Source of the DNA: Exiguobacterium sp. s48
GTDB lineage: Bacteria > Bacillota > Bacilli > Exiguobacteriales > Exiguobacteriaceae
Direction of reading: 5' to 3'
NCBI RefSeq assembly: GCF_018617395.1
Contig: NZ_JACSKC010000001.1
Location: 744,001 to 808,000 of the forward strand
DNA: 64,000 nucleotides
Part shown: positions 42,727 through 52,070 of the stretch, in pieces
How the letters are laid out: the number at the start of each line of letters is the position of its first letter
Position numbering within the stretch: the first letter of the stretch is position 1
Program-made: the position numbers and the translations under genes
The notes under the pieces: model-generated
Databases searched by the model: none
What the model was told of the DNA's origin: nothing
What the model saw: only the letters and a program-made list of their open reading frames with translations

Positions 42727-43440
42727 TTAACGGATGAACTTTCTCGCCTGTTTCCGTTTCGCACGTTTCAATGCTAAATAGAGGCGATGCGTCCCTTTGA
42801 GCGGTGAACCGTGTCCGACAAATGTCAGGAGCGGTGATAAATCGATCAGGCGTTCCGCGCTCTTGACGGCAACCGAACGATTCCAAGTTGCGATGCCGGG
42901 CAATGGGAACAAAGGACGTACGTCCCCTGCCACCGCTGCCCCTCCTTGTGATTGAAAAGCATCACCTGCGAATAAGATTCGGTTTGATTCGTCATAAAAA
43001 GCAATCGACCCAGGCGTATGCCCCGCTGCATCAAGAACCCGTAACCCAAATAGCCGCTCGCCTGGATCGATCAGCCTATCCGGTTTGGAGCGAATCGTCG
43101 GTAAGGAACCACGAATCTTGTTTTGTTCATCCTCATCTAGTGAACGGTCTCCTGATAGTAAGCGAGCATCACGTCGAGACATGTATAGCTCTGCGAGAGG
43201 ATGTTCAGACTTGATGGCATCTACCCCGCCGACATGATCGCCATGGGCATGAGTCAATAAAATGGCGAGAAGTGGCTTATCCAGCTCGTTAATATAAGAC
43301 AAAATATGTGCCGCATTCCGCTCGAGTGCCGTATCAATCAATACGAGTCCCAGTTCATGCTCGAACAATTGCACATTTATCGGTAAGATCGGTGAATAAA
43401 AAGTGAGTAGATGAATGTGTCCGTATCGTCTAACTTTCAT
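42727..43440 (-). CDS. Metallo-beta-lactamase-fold hydrolase
   Basis: A 237-residue MBL protein with motif LTHAHGDHVGG (about residues 61-71), later metal ligands in DAAGHTPGSIAFYD and FAGDAFQSQGG, and a final histidine in FVGHGSP. The set of ligands is complete for two zinc ions. Substrate unknown; glyoxalase II-like and quorum-lactonase-like relatives share this plan. AGGAGG precedes the ATG, 12 bases after the NUDIX gene. Confidence 0.85.
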   Translation of the reverse strand: MKVRRYGHIHLLTFYSPILPINVQLFEHELGLVLIDTALERNAAHILSYINELDKPLLAILLTHAHGDHVGGVDAIKSEHPLAELYMSRRDARLLSGDRSLDEDEQNKIRGSLPTIRSKPDRLIDPGERLFGLRVLDAAGHTPGSIAFYDESNRILFAGDAFQSQGGAAVAGDVRPLFPLPGIATWNRSVAVKSAERLIDLSPLLTFVGHGSPLKGTHRLYLALKRAKRKQARKFIR

Positions 43441-43452
43441 CGGATCAGCCTC

Positions 43453-44070
43453 CTAGTCGAATAGAGTGGTCCAGTCCTCTTCCTGCCAATGAGCATCAAA
43501 GCACATATGAATCTGTTCAAGTGTGTTACGGGCAAGAGAGAGTTCTGGCAAATGATCACGTTCAAAGAATCCAACGTCAGTCGTCTCCATCCCTGCCGTC
43601 CCTTCCTCGTCACCAATCAATGCGCACTCGATGAAAAGTTTATAATAGTGCTCAGAAAGTGGCGGGTGCGGATGCTCGTGCATGTCGAATAAGGCGAGCA
43701 AACGAATCGGAATCACGTCTAGCCCCGCCTCTTCCTCTACTTCTTTGATGATGTTCGAAGCGGGTGAACGATTTACTTCACAAAATCCTCCTGGTAACGT
43801 CCATAATCCGTCTGACCGCTCTTTCACAAGTAGGAGTCGGTCCTCTTTGAAAACAACGCCTCGAACATCAAGTTTCGGTGTTGGATATCCATCGACATGG
43901 GTCAACTTTGTAACAATCTCCTTCGGCAGGTCGGAATGTCGTTCGAACATCTCTTTAGCGATTTCCTGAAGCTCTTCGTACCGTTCTCGGTCATACTGAT
44001 CACGTGTGAATGTCAGACCGGCCTGAGATAGCGCCTGAATCCGCTTCGCCCACGTTAGCCATTGAGACAT
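43453..44070 (-). CDS. NUDIX hydrolase with N-terminal helical domain
   Basis: A 205-residue protein: N-terminal NUDIX_N_2-type helical domain of about 65 residues (MSQWLTWAKRIQALSQAGLT) and a NUDIX domain from about residue 68. The NUDIX box is GGFCEVNRSPASNIIKEVEE followed by EAGL; its arginine is replaced by lysine in KEVEEE, while the metal-binding glutamates remain. Proteins of this type hydrolyse nucleoside diphosphate derivatives such as ADP-ribose or CDP-choline. Start ATG 44070 follows AGGGGG. First gene of its operon. Confidence 0.87.
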   Translation of the reverse strand: MSQWLTWAKRIQALSQAGLTFTRDQYDRERYEELQEIAKEMFERHSDLPKEIVTKLTHVDGYPTPKLDVRGVVFKEDRLLLVKERSDGLWTLPGGFCEVNRSPASNIIKEVEEEAGLDVIPIRLLALFDMHEHPHPPLSEHYYKLFIECALIGDEEGTAGMETTDVGFFERDHLPELSLARNTLEQIHMCFDAHWQEEDWTTLFD

Positions 44071-44204
44071 ATAGATCCCCCTATCTTTTGTCCTACATGT
44101 CTTTTTCGGCAAATCGACAAGTTGTTCCTTTTCCAATACTAAATTTCTTGAGAGGCATATCGAATCCTGGATATATGTATAATGAAAGTGAGAGGTGGGA
44201 TAAG

Positions 44205-44711
44205 ATGAATCGTTATGAATTAAACGGATTTTTCGAAGACCTGATACACTATTCAGAATCTGACTTGCGGTATAAGCATGCCCCAAAAATTTGGTCGATC
44301 GGACAGATGTATGACCATCTCATTTTGGTCGCGAGTGAATACTTGGATGAAGTCGAGATTTGTTTACGGGGTGATGGCGTTTCAGATGGTGAGAAGACAC
44401 CGTTTGGAGAGAAGTTATTCATGGAAGGTGGTTTTCCTCCAATAAAAATCGAGCTTCCTCCAGAAATGAACCAACCGCCGAACAATACGGATTCTAGTGT
44501 CACGCTTCAAGAGCGAATGCAAAGCTTGATTTCAAGAATGAAAACGTTGGAATCGCAGTTAGAGAATACCGCCGAGGATCGTAAAACGTTTCACGGTGGG
44601 TTTGGCTGGTTGAATGCGACAGAATGGTTCGAGCTCGTCGAGATGCATACGAGACATCATCGTCTCCAACAACGTGAGCTTGAAACGTGGATCAAACAAA
44701 AAGACCTATAA
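44205..44711 (+). CDS. DinB-like four-helix protein
   Basis: A 168-residue DinB_2-type protein. Helix-1 region ESDLRYKHAPKIWSIGQMYDHLILVASEYL and C-terminal WFELVEMHTRHHRLQQREL contain the histidines of the metal site. Like other members it may be a thiol (bacillithiol)-dependent enzyme; function unknown. GAGAGGTGGGA precedes ATG 44205, with a -10-like TATAAT at about 44179. Distinct from the DinB-like protein at 17.5 kb. Confidence 0.75.
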   Translation: MNRYELNGFFEDLIHYSESDLRYKHAPKIWSIGQMYDHLILVASEYLDEVEICLRGDGVSDGEKTPFGEKLFMEGGFPPIKIELPPEMNQPPNNTDSSVTLQERMQSLISRMKTLESQLENTAEDRKTFHGGFGWLNATEWFELVEMHTRHHRLQQRELETWIKQKDL

Positions 44712-44743
44712 TCGGCAATAATGCTGATTATAGGTCTTTTTTC
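44701..44743. terminator. Bidirectional terminator next to parC
   Basis: A 13-bp stem (44701-44713 with 44726-44738), 12-base loop, TTTTTT on plus and an A run on the other side; serves the DinB-like gene and parC. Confidence 0.88.
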
Positions 44744-44749
44744 ACTTCG

Positions 44750-47155
44750 TTAATCGAGATAGACGTCCTCAATCTCACCAAATGAGTCCTCGTCAAAGAC
44801 GAATGACCCGTTGGCATAGCGATCAAGTAGCGTCAGACTCTTCGTACTCACTTCTTTTGCCTTCTCTTTCCCGACGATATGCAATGTCTCATCCCCATGT
44901 ACCGGGAGTACACGTCGGATTTGGTGCGGTTTAGATTTTACCTCACGAATGAGCATCGTACCGCGAAGGTTGCGGTTCGTACAATCGAACTGGTCTTCGA
45001 GCTTCATCTTCTTGACCGCTCCTCGTTGCGTCACGAGGACGAACAACGGTGGCGTAAAGAAGGAGAAGGCATCGGCGACAACGTCACCGTCTTTCAAGTT
45101 CATCGCCTTCACACCGGCTGCCCGCTGTCCGACGACCGGGACATCATCCTCTTTGAACCAGAGGCCGTAGCCACGTTCTGAGACGAGGAACAACTGCCCA
45201 GGACCGTCACTGATCCCTGCGAAAACGACCTCATCGTCACCTTTTAGTTTCAAGGCCATGAGCGGTTTCGATTTCCGCTGCGCGTCATAGTCTCGTAACG
45301 GCGTACGTTTAACCATCCCGTCTTTCGTCACGAAGAGGCAGTGGGCATCTGTCTCGAACGTCGAGACGACGTCTGCCGAGATGACCTGTTCCCCTTCGAT
45401 CGGGACGAGGTTGGCGACGTGCTGTCCGGCATCCTTCCATTTCGATTCTGGGATCTGATGGATTGGGACGAGGAGATAGCTGCCCTTGTTCGTCCAGACG
45501 AGCAAGTGGTCTGTCGTCATCGCCTGTGTCGTGAGAAGCGGACGGTCTTTTTCCTTCATCTCGGGCAAGACGTCACTAGACGCGCCATACGAGCGCATCG
45601 AGGCACGTTTGACATACCCGTCACGACTGACGAATACCATCGTCTCCTCGACGGCGATCATGACTTCGGTCTTCAGTTTCAATTCTTCGACTTCCGATTC
45701 GATGACCGAGCGACGGTCATCGCCGAATTCATCACGGAGCGCCGTGAGCTCCTTCACGATCAACTTCCGTTTCGTCGAATCCACCTCGAGGATGTTCGAG
45801 AGACGAATAATTTCTTTCTGTAGAGACTTCGCTTCTTTTTGCAACTCGACGATGTCTGTGTTCGTAAGTCGATACAATTGGAGCATGACGACGGCTTCGG
45901 CCTGACGTTCCGTGAATGAGAACCGCTCCATCAGTTTCTTCTTCGCATCCGCTTTGTCTTTTGCGGAACGAATCAATTCGAGCGTCTCATCGAGAACCGA
46001 GATGGCTTGTTCTAAAGCATCGACGATTTCAGCGCGTTTTTTCGCCTGTTCGAGCTCGAACGTTGTCCGGCGTGTCACCACCTCTTCGACGTGCTTCAAA
46101 TAGGCGTCGATGATTGGGATGATTCCCATCTGTTTCGGTGTCCGGTTCACGATGGAGACCATATTGTAGTTATAGGCGAGCTGTAGGTCCGTATGCTTCA
46201 AGAAGAAGTGAAGGACACCTTCTGCGTCCGCTTCTTTCTTCAATTCGATGACGACCCGAAGGCCGGTCCGGTCCGTCTCATCACGGACTTCCGCGACGCC
46301 TTCGACTTTTTTGTCGAGACGGAGCTCTTCCATCTTTTTGACGAGGTTCGCCTTGTTCACTTCATACGGGAGTTCGGTGATCGTGATCTGTTCACGTCCA
46401 CCTTTTAATTGCTCAATCTCGGACTTCGCCCGGATGATGACCTTCCCTTTACCGGTCTCGAACGCCTTGAGGATACCGTCTTTCCCCATGACCGTCCCAC
46501 CAGTCGGGAAGTCGGGACCCGTGACATACTCGAGGGCGTCTTTTGCCGTAGCGACCTGACCCTTCAGGCGTGCGATGGCGAGGTTGAGGACTTCCGTCAA
46601 GTTATGCGGTGGGATTTCTGTCGCATAACCGGCTGAGATCCCAGTCGTCCCGTTCATGAGCAAGTTCGGGAGGAGCGACGGCAAGACGAGCGGCTCTTCA
46701 GTCGAGTCGTCAAAGTTTGGCGTATAGTCGACCGTGTTCTTCGCAATCGACGTCAGCATGACTCCTGCAATCTTCGAGAGACGCGCTTCCGTATAACGCA
46801 TGGCCGCTGCCGGGTCACCGTCCATCGATCCGTTGTTCCCATGCATGTCGATGAGCGGATAGCGTAATTTCCAATCTTGCGATAGGCGTACCATCGCCTC
46901 ATAGACAGACGAGTCACCGTGTGGGTGATAGTTCCCGATGACGTTCCCTACCGTCTTGGCGGACTTCCGGTACGGCTTGTCGTTCGTATTTCCCTCATGG
47001 TGCATCGCATATAGAATCCGGCGCTGTACGGGCTTGAGCCCGTCACGAGCATCCGGTAAGGCACGGTCTTGGATAATATATTTCGAATAACGCCCGAACC
47101 GGTCACCTACGACCTGTTCGAGAGATAAGTTTAAAATGTGTTGAATCGTCGACAT
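44750..47155 (-). CDS. parC: DNA topoisomerase IV subunit A
   Basis: An 801-residue ParC. Winged-helix and tower domain with catalytic tyrosine in AAMRYTEARL (Tyr121); quinolone-resistance region HPHGDSSVYEAMVR with Ser82 and Glu86, the susceptible-type residues; then a C-terminal six-bladed beta-pinwheel (repeats such as VFVSRDGYVKRAS and LFVTKDGMVKRTP). With ParE it decatenates sister chromosomes at the end of replication and relaxes supercoils. It follows parE after 2 bases. Location 2.5 kb from a dif-like site fits its role but may be chance. Confidence 0.97.
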   Translation of the reverse strand: MSTIQHILNLSLEQVVGDRFGRYSKYIIQDRALPDARDGLKPVQRRILYAMHHEGNTNDKPYRKSAKTVGNVIGNYHPHGDSSVYEAMVRLSQDWKLRYPLIDMHGNNGSMDGDPAAAMRYTEARLSKIAGVMLTSIAKNTVDYTPNFDDSTEEPLVLPSLLPNLLMNGTTGISAGYATEIPPHNLTEVLNLAIARLKGQVATAKDALEYVTGPDFPTGGTVMGKDGILKAFETGKGKVIIRAKSEIEQLKGGREQITITELPYEVNKANLVKKMEELRLDKKVEGVAEVRDETDRTGLRVVIELKKEADAEGVLHFFLKHTDLQLAYNYNMVSIVNRTPKQMGIIPIIDAYLKHVEEVVTRRTTFELEQAKKRAEIVDALEQAISVLDETLELIRSAKDKADAKKKLMERFSFTERQAEAVVMLQLYRLTNTDIVELQKEAKSLQKEIIRLSNILEVDSTKRKLIVKELTALRDEFGDDRRSVIESEVEELKLKTEVMIAVEETMVFVSRDGYVKRASMRSYGASSDVLPEMKEKDRPLLTTQAMTTDHLLVWTNKGSYLLVPIHQIPESKWKDAGQHVANLVPIEGEQVISADVVSTFETDAHCLFVTKDGMVKRTPLRDYDAQRKSKPLMALKLKGDDEVVFAGISDGPGQLFLVSERGYGLWFKEDDVPVVGQRAAGVKAMNLKDGDVVADAFSFFTPPLFVLVTQRGAVKKMKLEDQFDCTNRNLRGTMLIREVKSKPHQIRRVLPVHGDETLHIVGKEKAKEVSTKSLTLLDRYANGSFVFDEDSFGEIEDVYLD

Positions 47156-47157
47156 CG

Positions 47158-49125
47158 TTACATCACTTCCTCAATCGCTTTAGTCACATGTTCATTGGCG
47201 ATGATCGAATCATCTTCTTGGAGTCCGAAGGCGACGTTCTCCTCAATCCATTCACGGCGGTGGGTGACGTTGTCACCCATCAAGACCGAGACACGCTTGT
47301 CCGCGACAGCCGCATCGTCGACTGTGACACGGATGAGTGTACGCGTATCCGGGTTCATCGTCGTCTCCCATAATTGATCCGCATTCATCTCACCGAGACC
47401 TTTGTAGCGCTGGAGGATATAGCCTTTCTTATACACCTTGACGAGCTTCTCGAGCGCCTCTTCATCCCAGGCATAGTCAAATTGCTCGGACTTGCCTTTC
47501 CCTTTTGAGATGCGATAGAGCGGTGGCAAGGCGACGAACACACGGCCCGCCTCAACGAGTGGACGCATATAACGGAAGAAGAATGTGAGAAGGAGCACTT
47601 GGATATGCGCGCCATCTGTATCGGCATCCGTCATGATGATAATCTTATCGAAGTTACAGTCGTCCAAGTCGAAATCGTGACCGACCCCGGCACCAATCGC
47701 ATGGATGATCGTGTTGATTTCTTCATTCTTCATGATGTCCTGGAGTTTTGACTTCTCCGAGTTGATGACTTTTCCGCGTAACGGAAGGATGGCTTGGAAC
47801 GTCCGGTCACGCCCTTGTTTGGCGGAACCACCGGCCGAGTCCCCCTCGACGAGGAACAGTTCGTTCTTTGCGGCATTTTTCGACGTCGCCGGCGTCAGTT
47901 TCCCGTTCAAGATACTCGAACGTTTCTTTTTCTTGCCGTTACGTGCCTCTTCACGTGCCTTACGTGCCGCCTCGCGAGCCTGTGCCGCGCGAATCGCCTT
48001 TTTGATGAGCATCGTGGCCATCTGCGGGTTCTCCTCTAGGAAGATCGTCAGTTGCTTCGCCATGACGCTATCGGCACTCGCACGCGCCTCCGGGGAGCCG
48101 AGTTTCGATTTCGTCTGTCCCTCAAACTGGAGGAACTCCTCCGGGATTCGGACCGAGACGATGAGCGTGAGTCCTTCACGAACATCACCGCCGTCTAGGT
48201 TCTTATCCTTCTCTTTGAGCAGTCCGTTCTTACGCGCATATTCATTCATGATCCGGGTCATCGCCGTCTTAGCGCCGACCTCATGCGTTCCACCGTCACG
48301 CGTCCGGACGTTGTTGACGAATGAGAGGACGTTCTCGGAATAGGCGTCCGTGAACTGGAAGGCGAGCTCGATCTCAATCTCGTTCTCCGTCCCTTCGAAA
48401 TAGACGATCGGGTGGAGCGTCGCCTTGTCGTCATTTAAGTACTGAACGAATTCGGCGATTCCATCCTCGTAATGGAACGTGTCTTGTTTATCGGTACGCT
48501 CGTCCGTGAGTGAGATCGTCAATCCTTTTAAGAGGAAAGCTGATTCACGGAGGCGTTCGGCGAGCGTGTCATAATTATACGTCGTCGTCGAGAAAATCGT
48601 TGCATCCGGTTTGAAATAGACGCTCGTCCCGGTCTGACGTGTCTTGCCTGTCTCAATCAAGGTTGTTTGAGGCACACCACCGTCCGCAAATGTCTGTTCG
48701 AACACCTTGCCGTCACGGTGAATCGTCACGACGACCTTGCTTGAAAGGGCGTTGACGACAGAAGCACCGACACCGTGGAGTCCGCCCGATGTCTTATAGC
48801 CACCTTGTCCAAACTTCCCTCCTGCGTGAAGGACCGTGAAGATGACTTCTGGGGTCGGTTTCCCAGAGGCATGCATCCCCGTCGGCATACCACGACCATG
48901 GTCACGGACCGTGATCGCGTCGTCCTTGTGGATCGTCACATCGATTTGACCACCGAAACCGGCGAGCGCCTCATCGATCGCGTTGTCGACGATTTCATAG
49001 ACGAGATGGTGAAGTCCGCGATGGTCGGTTGACCCGATGTACATCCCCGGTCGTTTTCGTACGGCCGTGAGTCCTTCGAGCACCTGAATGGCGTCTTCAT
49101 TGTAATTAAATAGATCTGTTGACAT
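47158..49125 (-). CDS. parE: DNA topoisomerase IV subunit B
   Basis: A 655-residue ParE ATPase subunit. GHKL motifs: YEIVDNAIDEAL, DHGRGMPTGMH and GLHGVGASVVNALS; then the TOPRIM domain with EGDSAGG and DADTDGAHI, and the C-terminal QRYKGLGEMNADQLWETTM. ATG 49125 has GAGGTGA before it; the longer frame upstream is not conserved-looking. First gene of the parEC operon. Confidence 0.97.
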   Translation of the reverse strand: MSTDLFNYNEDAIQVLEGLTAVRKRPGMYIGSTDHRGLHHLVYEIVDNAIDEALAGFGGQIDVTIHKDDAITVRDHGRGMPTGMHASGKPTPEVIFTVLHAGGKFGQGGYKTSGGLHGVGASVVNALSSKVVVTIHRDGKVFEQTFADGGVPQTTLIETGKTRQTGTSVYFKPDATIFSTTTYNYDTLAERLRESAFLLKGLTISLTDERTDKQDTFHYEDGIAEFVQYLNDDKATLHPIVYFEGTENEIEIELAFQFTDAYSENVLSFVNNVRTRDGGTHEVGAKTAMTRIMNEYARKNGLLKEKDKNLDGGDVREGLTLIVSVRIPEEFLQFEGQTKSKLGSPEARASADSVMAKQLTIFLEENPQMATMLIKKAIRAAQAREAARKAREEARNGKKKKRSSILNGKLTPATSKNAAKNELFLVEGDSAGGSAKQGRDRTFQAILPLRGKVINSEKSKLQDIMKNEEINTIIHAIGAGVGHDFDLDDCNFDKIIIMTDADTDGAHIQVLLLTFFFRYMRPLVEAGRVFVALPPLYRISKGKGKSEQFDYAWDEEALEKLVKVYKKGYILQRYKGLGEMNADQLWETTMNPDTRTLIRVTVDDAAVADKRVSVLMGDNVTHRREWIEENVAFGLQEDDSIIANEHVTKAIEEVM

Positions 49126-49220
49126 AGCAGTCACCTCAATTTCGAACACACGTTCGTTTTTCTTTCCTATTGTATAGCTGTTCATCGATTCTGGCAAGCC
49201 TCCCATGTCAGGCGTTGCTG

Positions 49221-49252
49221 AAAAAAAGGAGACCTACCAAGGAGGTAGGTCT
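49221..49252 (-). terminator. Rho-independent terminator
   Basis: On minus a 9-bp stem (49230-49238 with 49244-49252, AGACCTACC arm), 5-base loop and CC-TTTTTTT. Ends the CoA-binding protein gene, whose stop is in the stem. Confidence 0.85.
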
Positions 49253-49656
49253 TATCCGAGTAGACGAGCATGCTCCACGTACAGGCAGCGATTCTCAACG
49301 TAGTCGAGTCCGGCATCGCGCACGATTTGCTCCGCCTCTGGACTTGAGAGACCGAGCTGGTTGAAGACGAGCCCGACATCCCCATGTCGTACCGCGTCTT
49401 CCGCGACACCTGCTAAAAATTCGCTGCGACGGAACACGTCGACAATATCGATTCTACCCGGGATGCTCTCGACGGACGGATACGCCTTGCGACCGTTCCA
49501 TTGTTCGAGCATCGGGTTGACAGGGATGACGGTATAGCCGACGCGTAGTAGATACTCTGCAATCTGGTTGGCCGTCTTGTTCGGGTTGTCGGACACGCCG
49601 ACGACCGCGATGGTCTTCGCTTCAGACAAAAGTTGCTTCAAACGCTGATCATCCAT
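49252..49656 (-). CDS. CoA-binding domain protein (YccU type)
   Basis: A 134-residue single-domain protein of the CoA_binding_2 family: IAVVGVSDNPNKTANQIAEYL at the start (the nucleotide loop), VIPVNPML, and PEAEQIVRDAGLDYVENRCL at the end. It has a Rossmann fold like the N-terminus of succinyl-CoA synthetase. Cellular role unknown. GGGGG precedes the ATG. Monocistronic with a palindrome over its promoter. Confidence 0.88.
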   Translation of the reverse strand: MDDQRLKQLLSEAKTIAVVGVSDNPNKTANQIAEYLLRVGYTVIPVNPMLEQWNGRKAYPSVESIPGRIDIVDVFRRSEFLAGVAEDAVRHGDVGLVFNQLGLSSPEAEQIVRDAGLDYVENRCLYVEHARLLG

Positions 49657-49684
49657 CCAAAATCCCCCTTTGGTTTACGTTTAC

Positions 49685-49714
49685 AGTGTAACGTTACATT
49701 CCTTCCTGTTTCAA
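49685..49714 (-). promoter_or_regulatory. Promoter with palindrome, CoA-binding protein gene
   Basis: On minus: -35 TTGAAA (plus 49709-49714), 18-base spacer, -10 TACACT (plus 49685-49690). A perfect 12-bp palindrome TGTAACGTTACA (49687-49698) overlaps the -10, a likely operator. Confidence 0.5.
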
Positions 49715-49774
49715 GTCCTATTTTCATCATAAGGTATAATGACCCAACATTACAATTTCAAGACAAATCAATAT

Positions 49775-49800
49775 GGTTTACATAACAAATTATCGTCTAC
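49775..49800 (-). other. dif-arm-like element A
   Basis: On minus TTATGTAAACC, differing from the dif right arm only in the last base, with a partner arm GTAGACGATAA on the other side of a 4-base centre. The short centre departs from the normal 6, so it may be a degenerate or half site. Confidence 0.3.
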
Positions 49801-49871
49801 CTTTTATTTCGCGATAAAATTTATTAGTTGATTAACCACTCGATTTATAAACAATCATGCAACTCATGAAC

Positions 49872-49899
49872 ATTGCGTGAAATATCTATTTCACGCAAT
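49872..49899. repeat. Perfect 28-base palindrome
   Basis: Arms ATTGCGTGAAAT and ATTTCACGCAAT match over 12 bases around ATCT. There is no T run behind it on either strand, so it is not a standard terminator. It is about 100 bases before the GGDEF gene: operator, or possibly a recombinase site. Confidence 0.6.
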
Positions 49900-49997
49900 A
49901 TAAGAAGCGAATTAAAAGCGTTTTTCGGTTCGGTTTTTGGTGACTTTTATATAAAATCAGTCTCTCTTTCGATATACTAAAAGAAGGGAGGTGTGAG

Positions 49998-51041
49998 ATG
50001 GGAACAATTTATGAATCCCGACGCGGAACACTTTACAATGAGCGCATTACCTTTTACGGAAACGCGATCGCCTGGATGGTTCACTTTTTATTTTGCATCT
50101 TATTTTGGCGATTAGACGTGACTTCCTTATTCTTATCAAACGGATTGAGTATCATCTACTACACGATTTCCTTTTACTTTGTACATAAACGATGGTACGG
50201 AATTTTCTTTACTGGACTCTTTATTGAAGTTGTCTATAATGCAATGATTTCGACGTTCATCCTCGGATGGGGAGTCAACATGCATTATTTCATCCTCATG
50301 ATGGCATACGGTGTTTTTTTCATGCCAAGCGTGACGAAAACGCAACGGATCCTGGCTACCCTCCTCGCGATGGTGATCTACAGTATCCTTTTCATCTTCG
50401 TATCGGATGGACAAGTGACAATATCAGCAAGCTTCGAACAGGCACTCGGTCTCTTTTGTATCCTATCGACCGTCATGATGATTGCCGGTCTCTCGTTCAT
50501 TTTTGAGTCAGCCGTCGTCGAAGTGACGGATGAATTAGAACTATCGAATGAACGACTACAAATCCTCGCATCCACGGACGGATTGACCGGACTCTTGAAT
50601 CGTAAAATCGGACAAGAACAGGTTGCAGAAGCGATTGACAGAGCTGCCCGTGAACATATTCCGTATGCGATTGCCCTCGGTGATATCGATCGATTCAAAT
50701 CATTCAACGAGACGTATGGGCATGATTGTGGGGACCGTGTGCTCCAACAAGTCGCATCTATCCTGTCCGATTGTGACGGGATTACGGTCCGCTGGGGAGG
50801 AGAAGAGTTTCTGCTTTTCTTAACCGACCCATCTGGAAACTTTTATGAGTCGATCGAACGGATAAGGCGAACAATCGAAGCCACGAGCTTTTTTTACGAA
50901 GGTCAGCGTCTTCATGTGACAATGACGTTTGGTCTGGCGATCCGACATGACTTCGATACAGTCGCAGAAATCGTCAAAGAAGCAGATGACGCTCTCCGCG
51001 AGGGAAAACGAAATGGCAAGAATCAAGTCAGATACACGTAA
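49998..51041 (+). CDS. Membrane-bound diguanylate cyclase (GGDEF)
   Basis: A 347-residue protein with six N-terminal membrane helices (residues 15-180) and a C-terminal GGDEF domain with active-site WGGEEF (about residues 266-271) and the usual STDGLTGLLNRK start. GGEEF is an active form, so it should make cyclic di-GMP. The inhibitory-site RxxD five residues before the motif is missing (SDCD here), so product inhibition is likely weak. GGGAGGTG precedes the ATG. The recombinase gene begins 15 bases after its stop, so they probably share a transcript. Confidence 0.9.
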   Translation: MGTIYESRRGTLYNERITFYGNAIAWMVHFLFCILFWRLDVTSLFLSNGLSIIYYTISFYFVHKRWYGIFFTGLFIEVVYNAMISTFILGWGVNMHYFILMMAYGVFFMPSVTKTQRILATLLAMVIYSILFIFVSDGQVTISASFEQALGLFCILSTVMMIAGLSFIFESAVVEVTDELELSNERLQILASTDGLTGLLNRKIGQEQVAEAIDRAAREHIPYAIALGDIDRFKSFNETYGHDCGDRVLQQVASILSDCDGITVRWGGEEFLLFLTDPSGNFYESIERIRRTIEATSFFYEGQRLHVTMTFGLAIRHDFDTVAEIVKEADDALREGKRNGKNQVRYT

Positions 51042-51056
51042 AGAAAGGAGACATAA

Positions 51057-52070
51057 ATGAGTATATTCCGCCAACTTGGACAACGGCAGACACCGACAAC
51101 GACGAAGCGTTTCGAGTTGAACGGACTGCACCGATTGCCGACATTTATCCAACAGTTCTTTCATCACTTAGCTGCAAAACACTATTCCAAACAGACAGCC
51201 CAACGTTACGTGTACGATGTATTAGACTTCTTTCGCTGGGTCGAGCATGTGAGTGGAACCGAACTCGAACCGGATACGATCGACTTAGCGTCATTCACCG
51301 AGCTCGATCATGCCGGAGCAGAGGCATACGCTTCCTATCTCGCACTTGAACTAGAGAACGCACCAAGCGTCATCAATCGAAAACTATCGACGTTACAATC
51401 ACTCTTCAATTACTTGATTGAGACCAATCAAGCGACGGTGAATCCTTTTCAGACAGTAGAACGACCAAAACGAGCCAAACGTAACCCGGTCTATCTGACA
51501 GAGTCAGAATGGCTCGATTTCTCGACACTTGTTCGGAGCAACGTCGGTATGACGAATCGGGAGGCTAGTCGTTATGAGGCAAATCGTACCCGAGACTTTT
51601 TGATTATTCAACTGCTTGGACTTACGGGTATGCGCGTTTCTGAGCTCGTCGGCCTCAGCTGGTCCGATATCGACCTCGAAACAGAGACGATTCGCGTGAT
51701 CGGAAAAGGAAACAAGGAGCGGGTGATCCCGATTGCCGGACCGCTTCATCCTCTATTGATTGATTTCCGACAACATTCGAAAGACGGTGCGCTATTTCAG
51801 AATGAGAACGGTAGACGGATTGCAGTGCGAACGGTTCAGCATTTGCTTAAGGGACATATCGACCGCTTGAAACCGTATCTCCCCTTTTTGACATATAAGC
51901 AAGTGACGCCGCATAAACTTCGACACACATTCGCTTCACGACTCGCCATGAGCGGTGTCGACGTATTGACGATCCAGCAATTACTCGGCCATGAATCCGT
52001 AGCCACGACACAAGTATATGCCCATATCGGAGATGAACGAAAAAAACATGCGATATCAGGTTTACAGTAA
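51057..52070 (+). CDS. Tyrosine recombinase, XerS-like
   Basis: A 337-residue site-specific recombinase. N-terminal SAM-like binding domain (KHYSKQTAQRYVYDVLDFFRWV) and catalytic domain with all active residues: Arg in TGMRVSEL (about 193), Lys in GKGNKER, His-x-x-Arg in HKLRHTFASR (about 285), His in LLGHES and nucleophile Tyr in VYAHI (about 321). Length and the NRTRDFLIIQLL lead-in resemble XerS, the lone recombinase of streptococci, more than XerC/XerD (about 300 residues). XerS genes sit beside their dif site, and a dif-like element overlaps this stop codon. AAGGAGA precedes the ATG. Confidence 0.85.
   Translation: MSIFRQLGQRQTPTTTKRFELNGLHRLPTFIQQFFHHLAAKHYSKQTAQRYVYDVLDFFRWVEHVSGTELEPDTIDLASFTELDHAGAEAYASYLALELENAPSVINRKLSTLQSLFNYLIETNQATVNPFQTVERPKRAKRNPVYLTESEWLDFSTLVRSNVGMTNREASRYEANRTRDFLIIQLLGLTGMRVSELVGLSWSDIDLETETIRVIGKGNKERVIPIAGPLHPLLIDFRQHSKDGALFQNENGRRIAVRTVQHLLKGHIDRLKPYLPFLTYKQVTPHKLRHTFASRLAMSGVDVLTIQQLLGHESVATTQVYAHIGDERKKHAISGLQ

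Larger units (their letters stand above)
49715..49990. other. AT-rich gap upstream of the GGDEF gene
   Basis: The 341 bases between the CoA-binding and GGDEF genes have no reading frame I can support. They hold a promoter with palindrome (49685-49714), a dif-arm-like element (49775-49800), a 28-base perfect palindrome (49872-49899) and a weak promoter before the GGDEF gene (-10 TATACT at 49973-49978, with CGATAT reminiscent of a sigma-D site). Confidence 0.5.

Noticed and set aside
47705-48343. 212-codon plus-strand frame inside parE
   Set aside because: Shadow of the parE coding pattern; serine/phenylalanine-rich and unrelated to any protein type.
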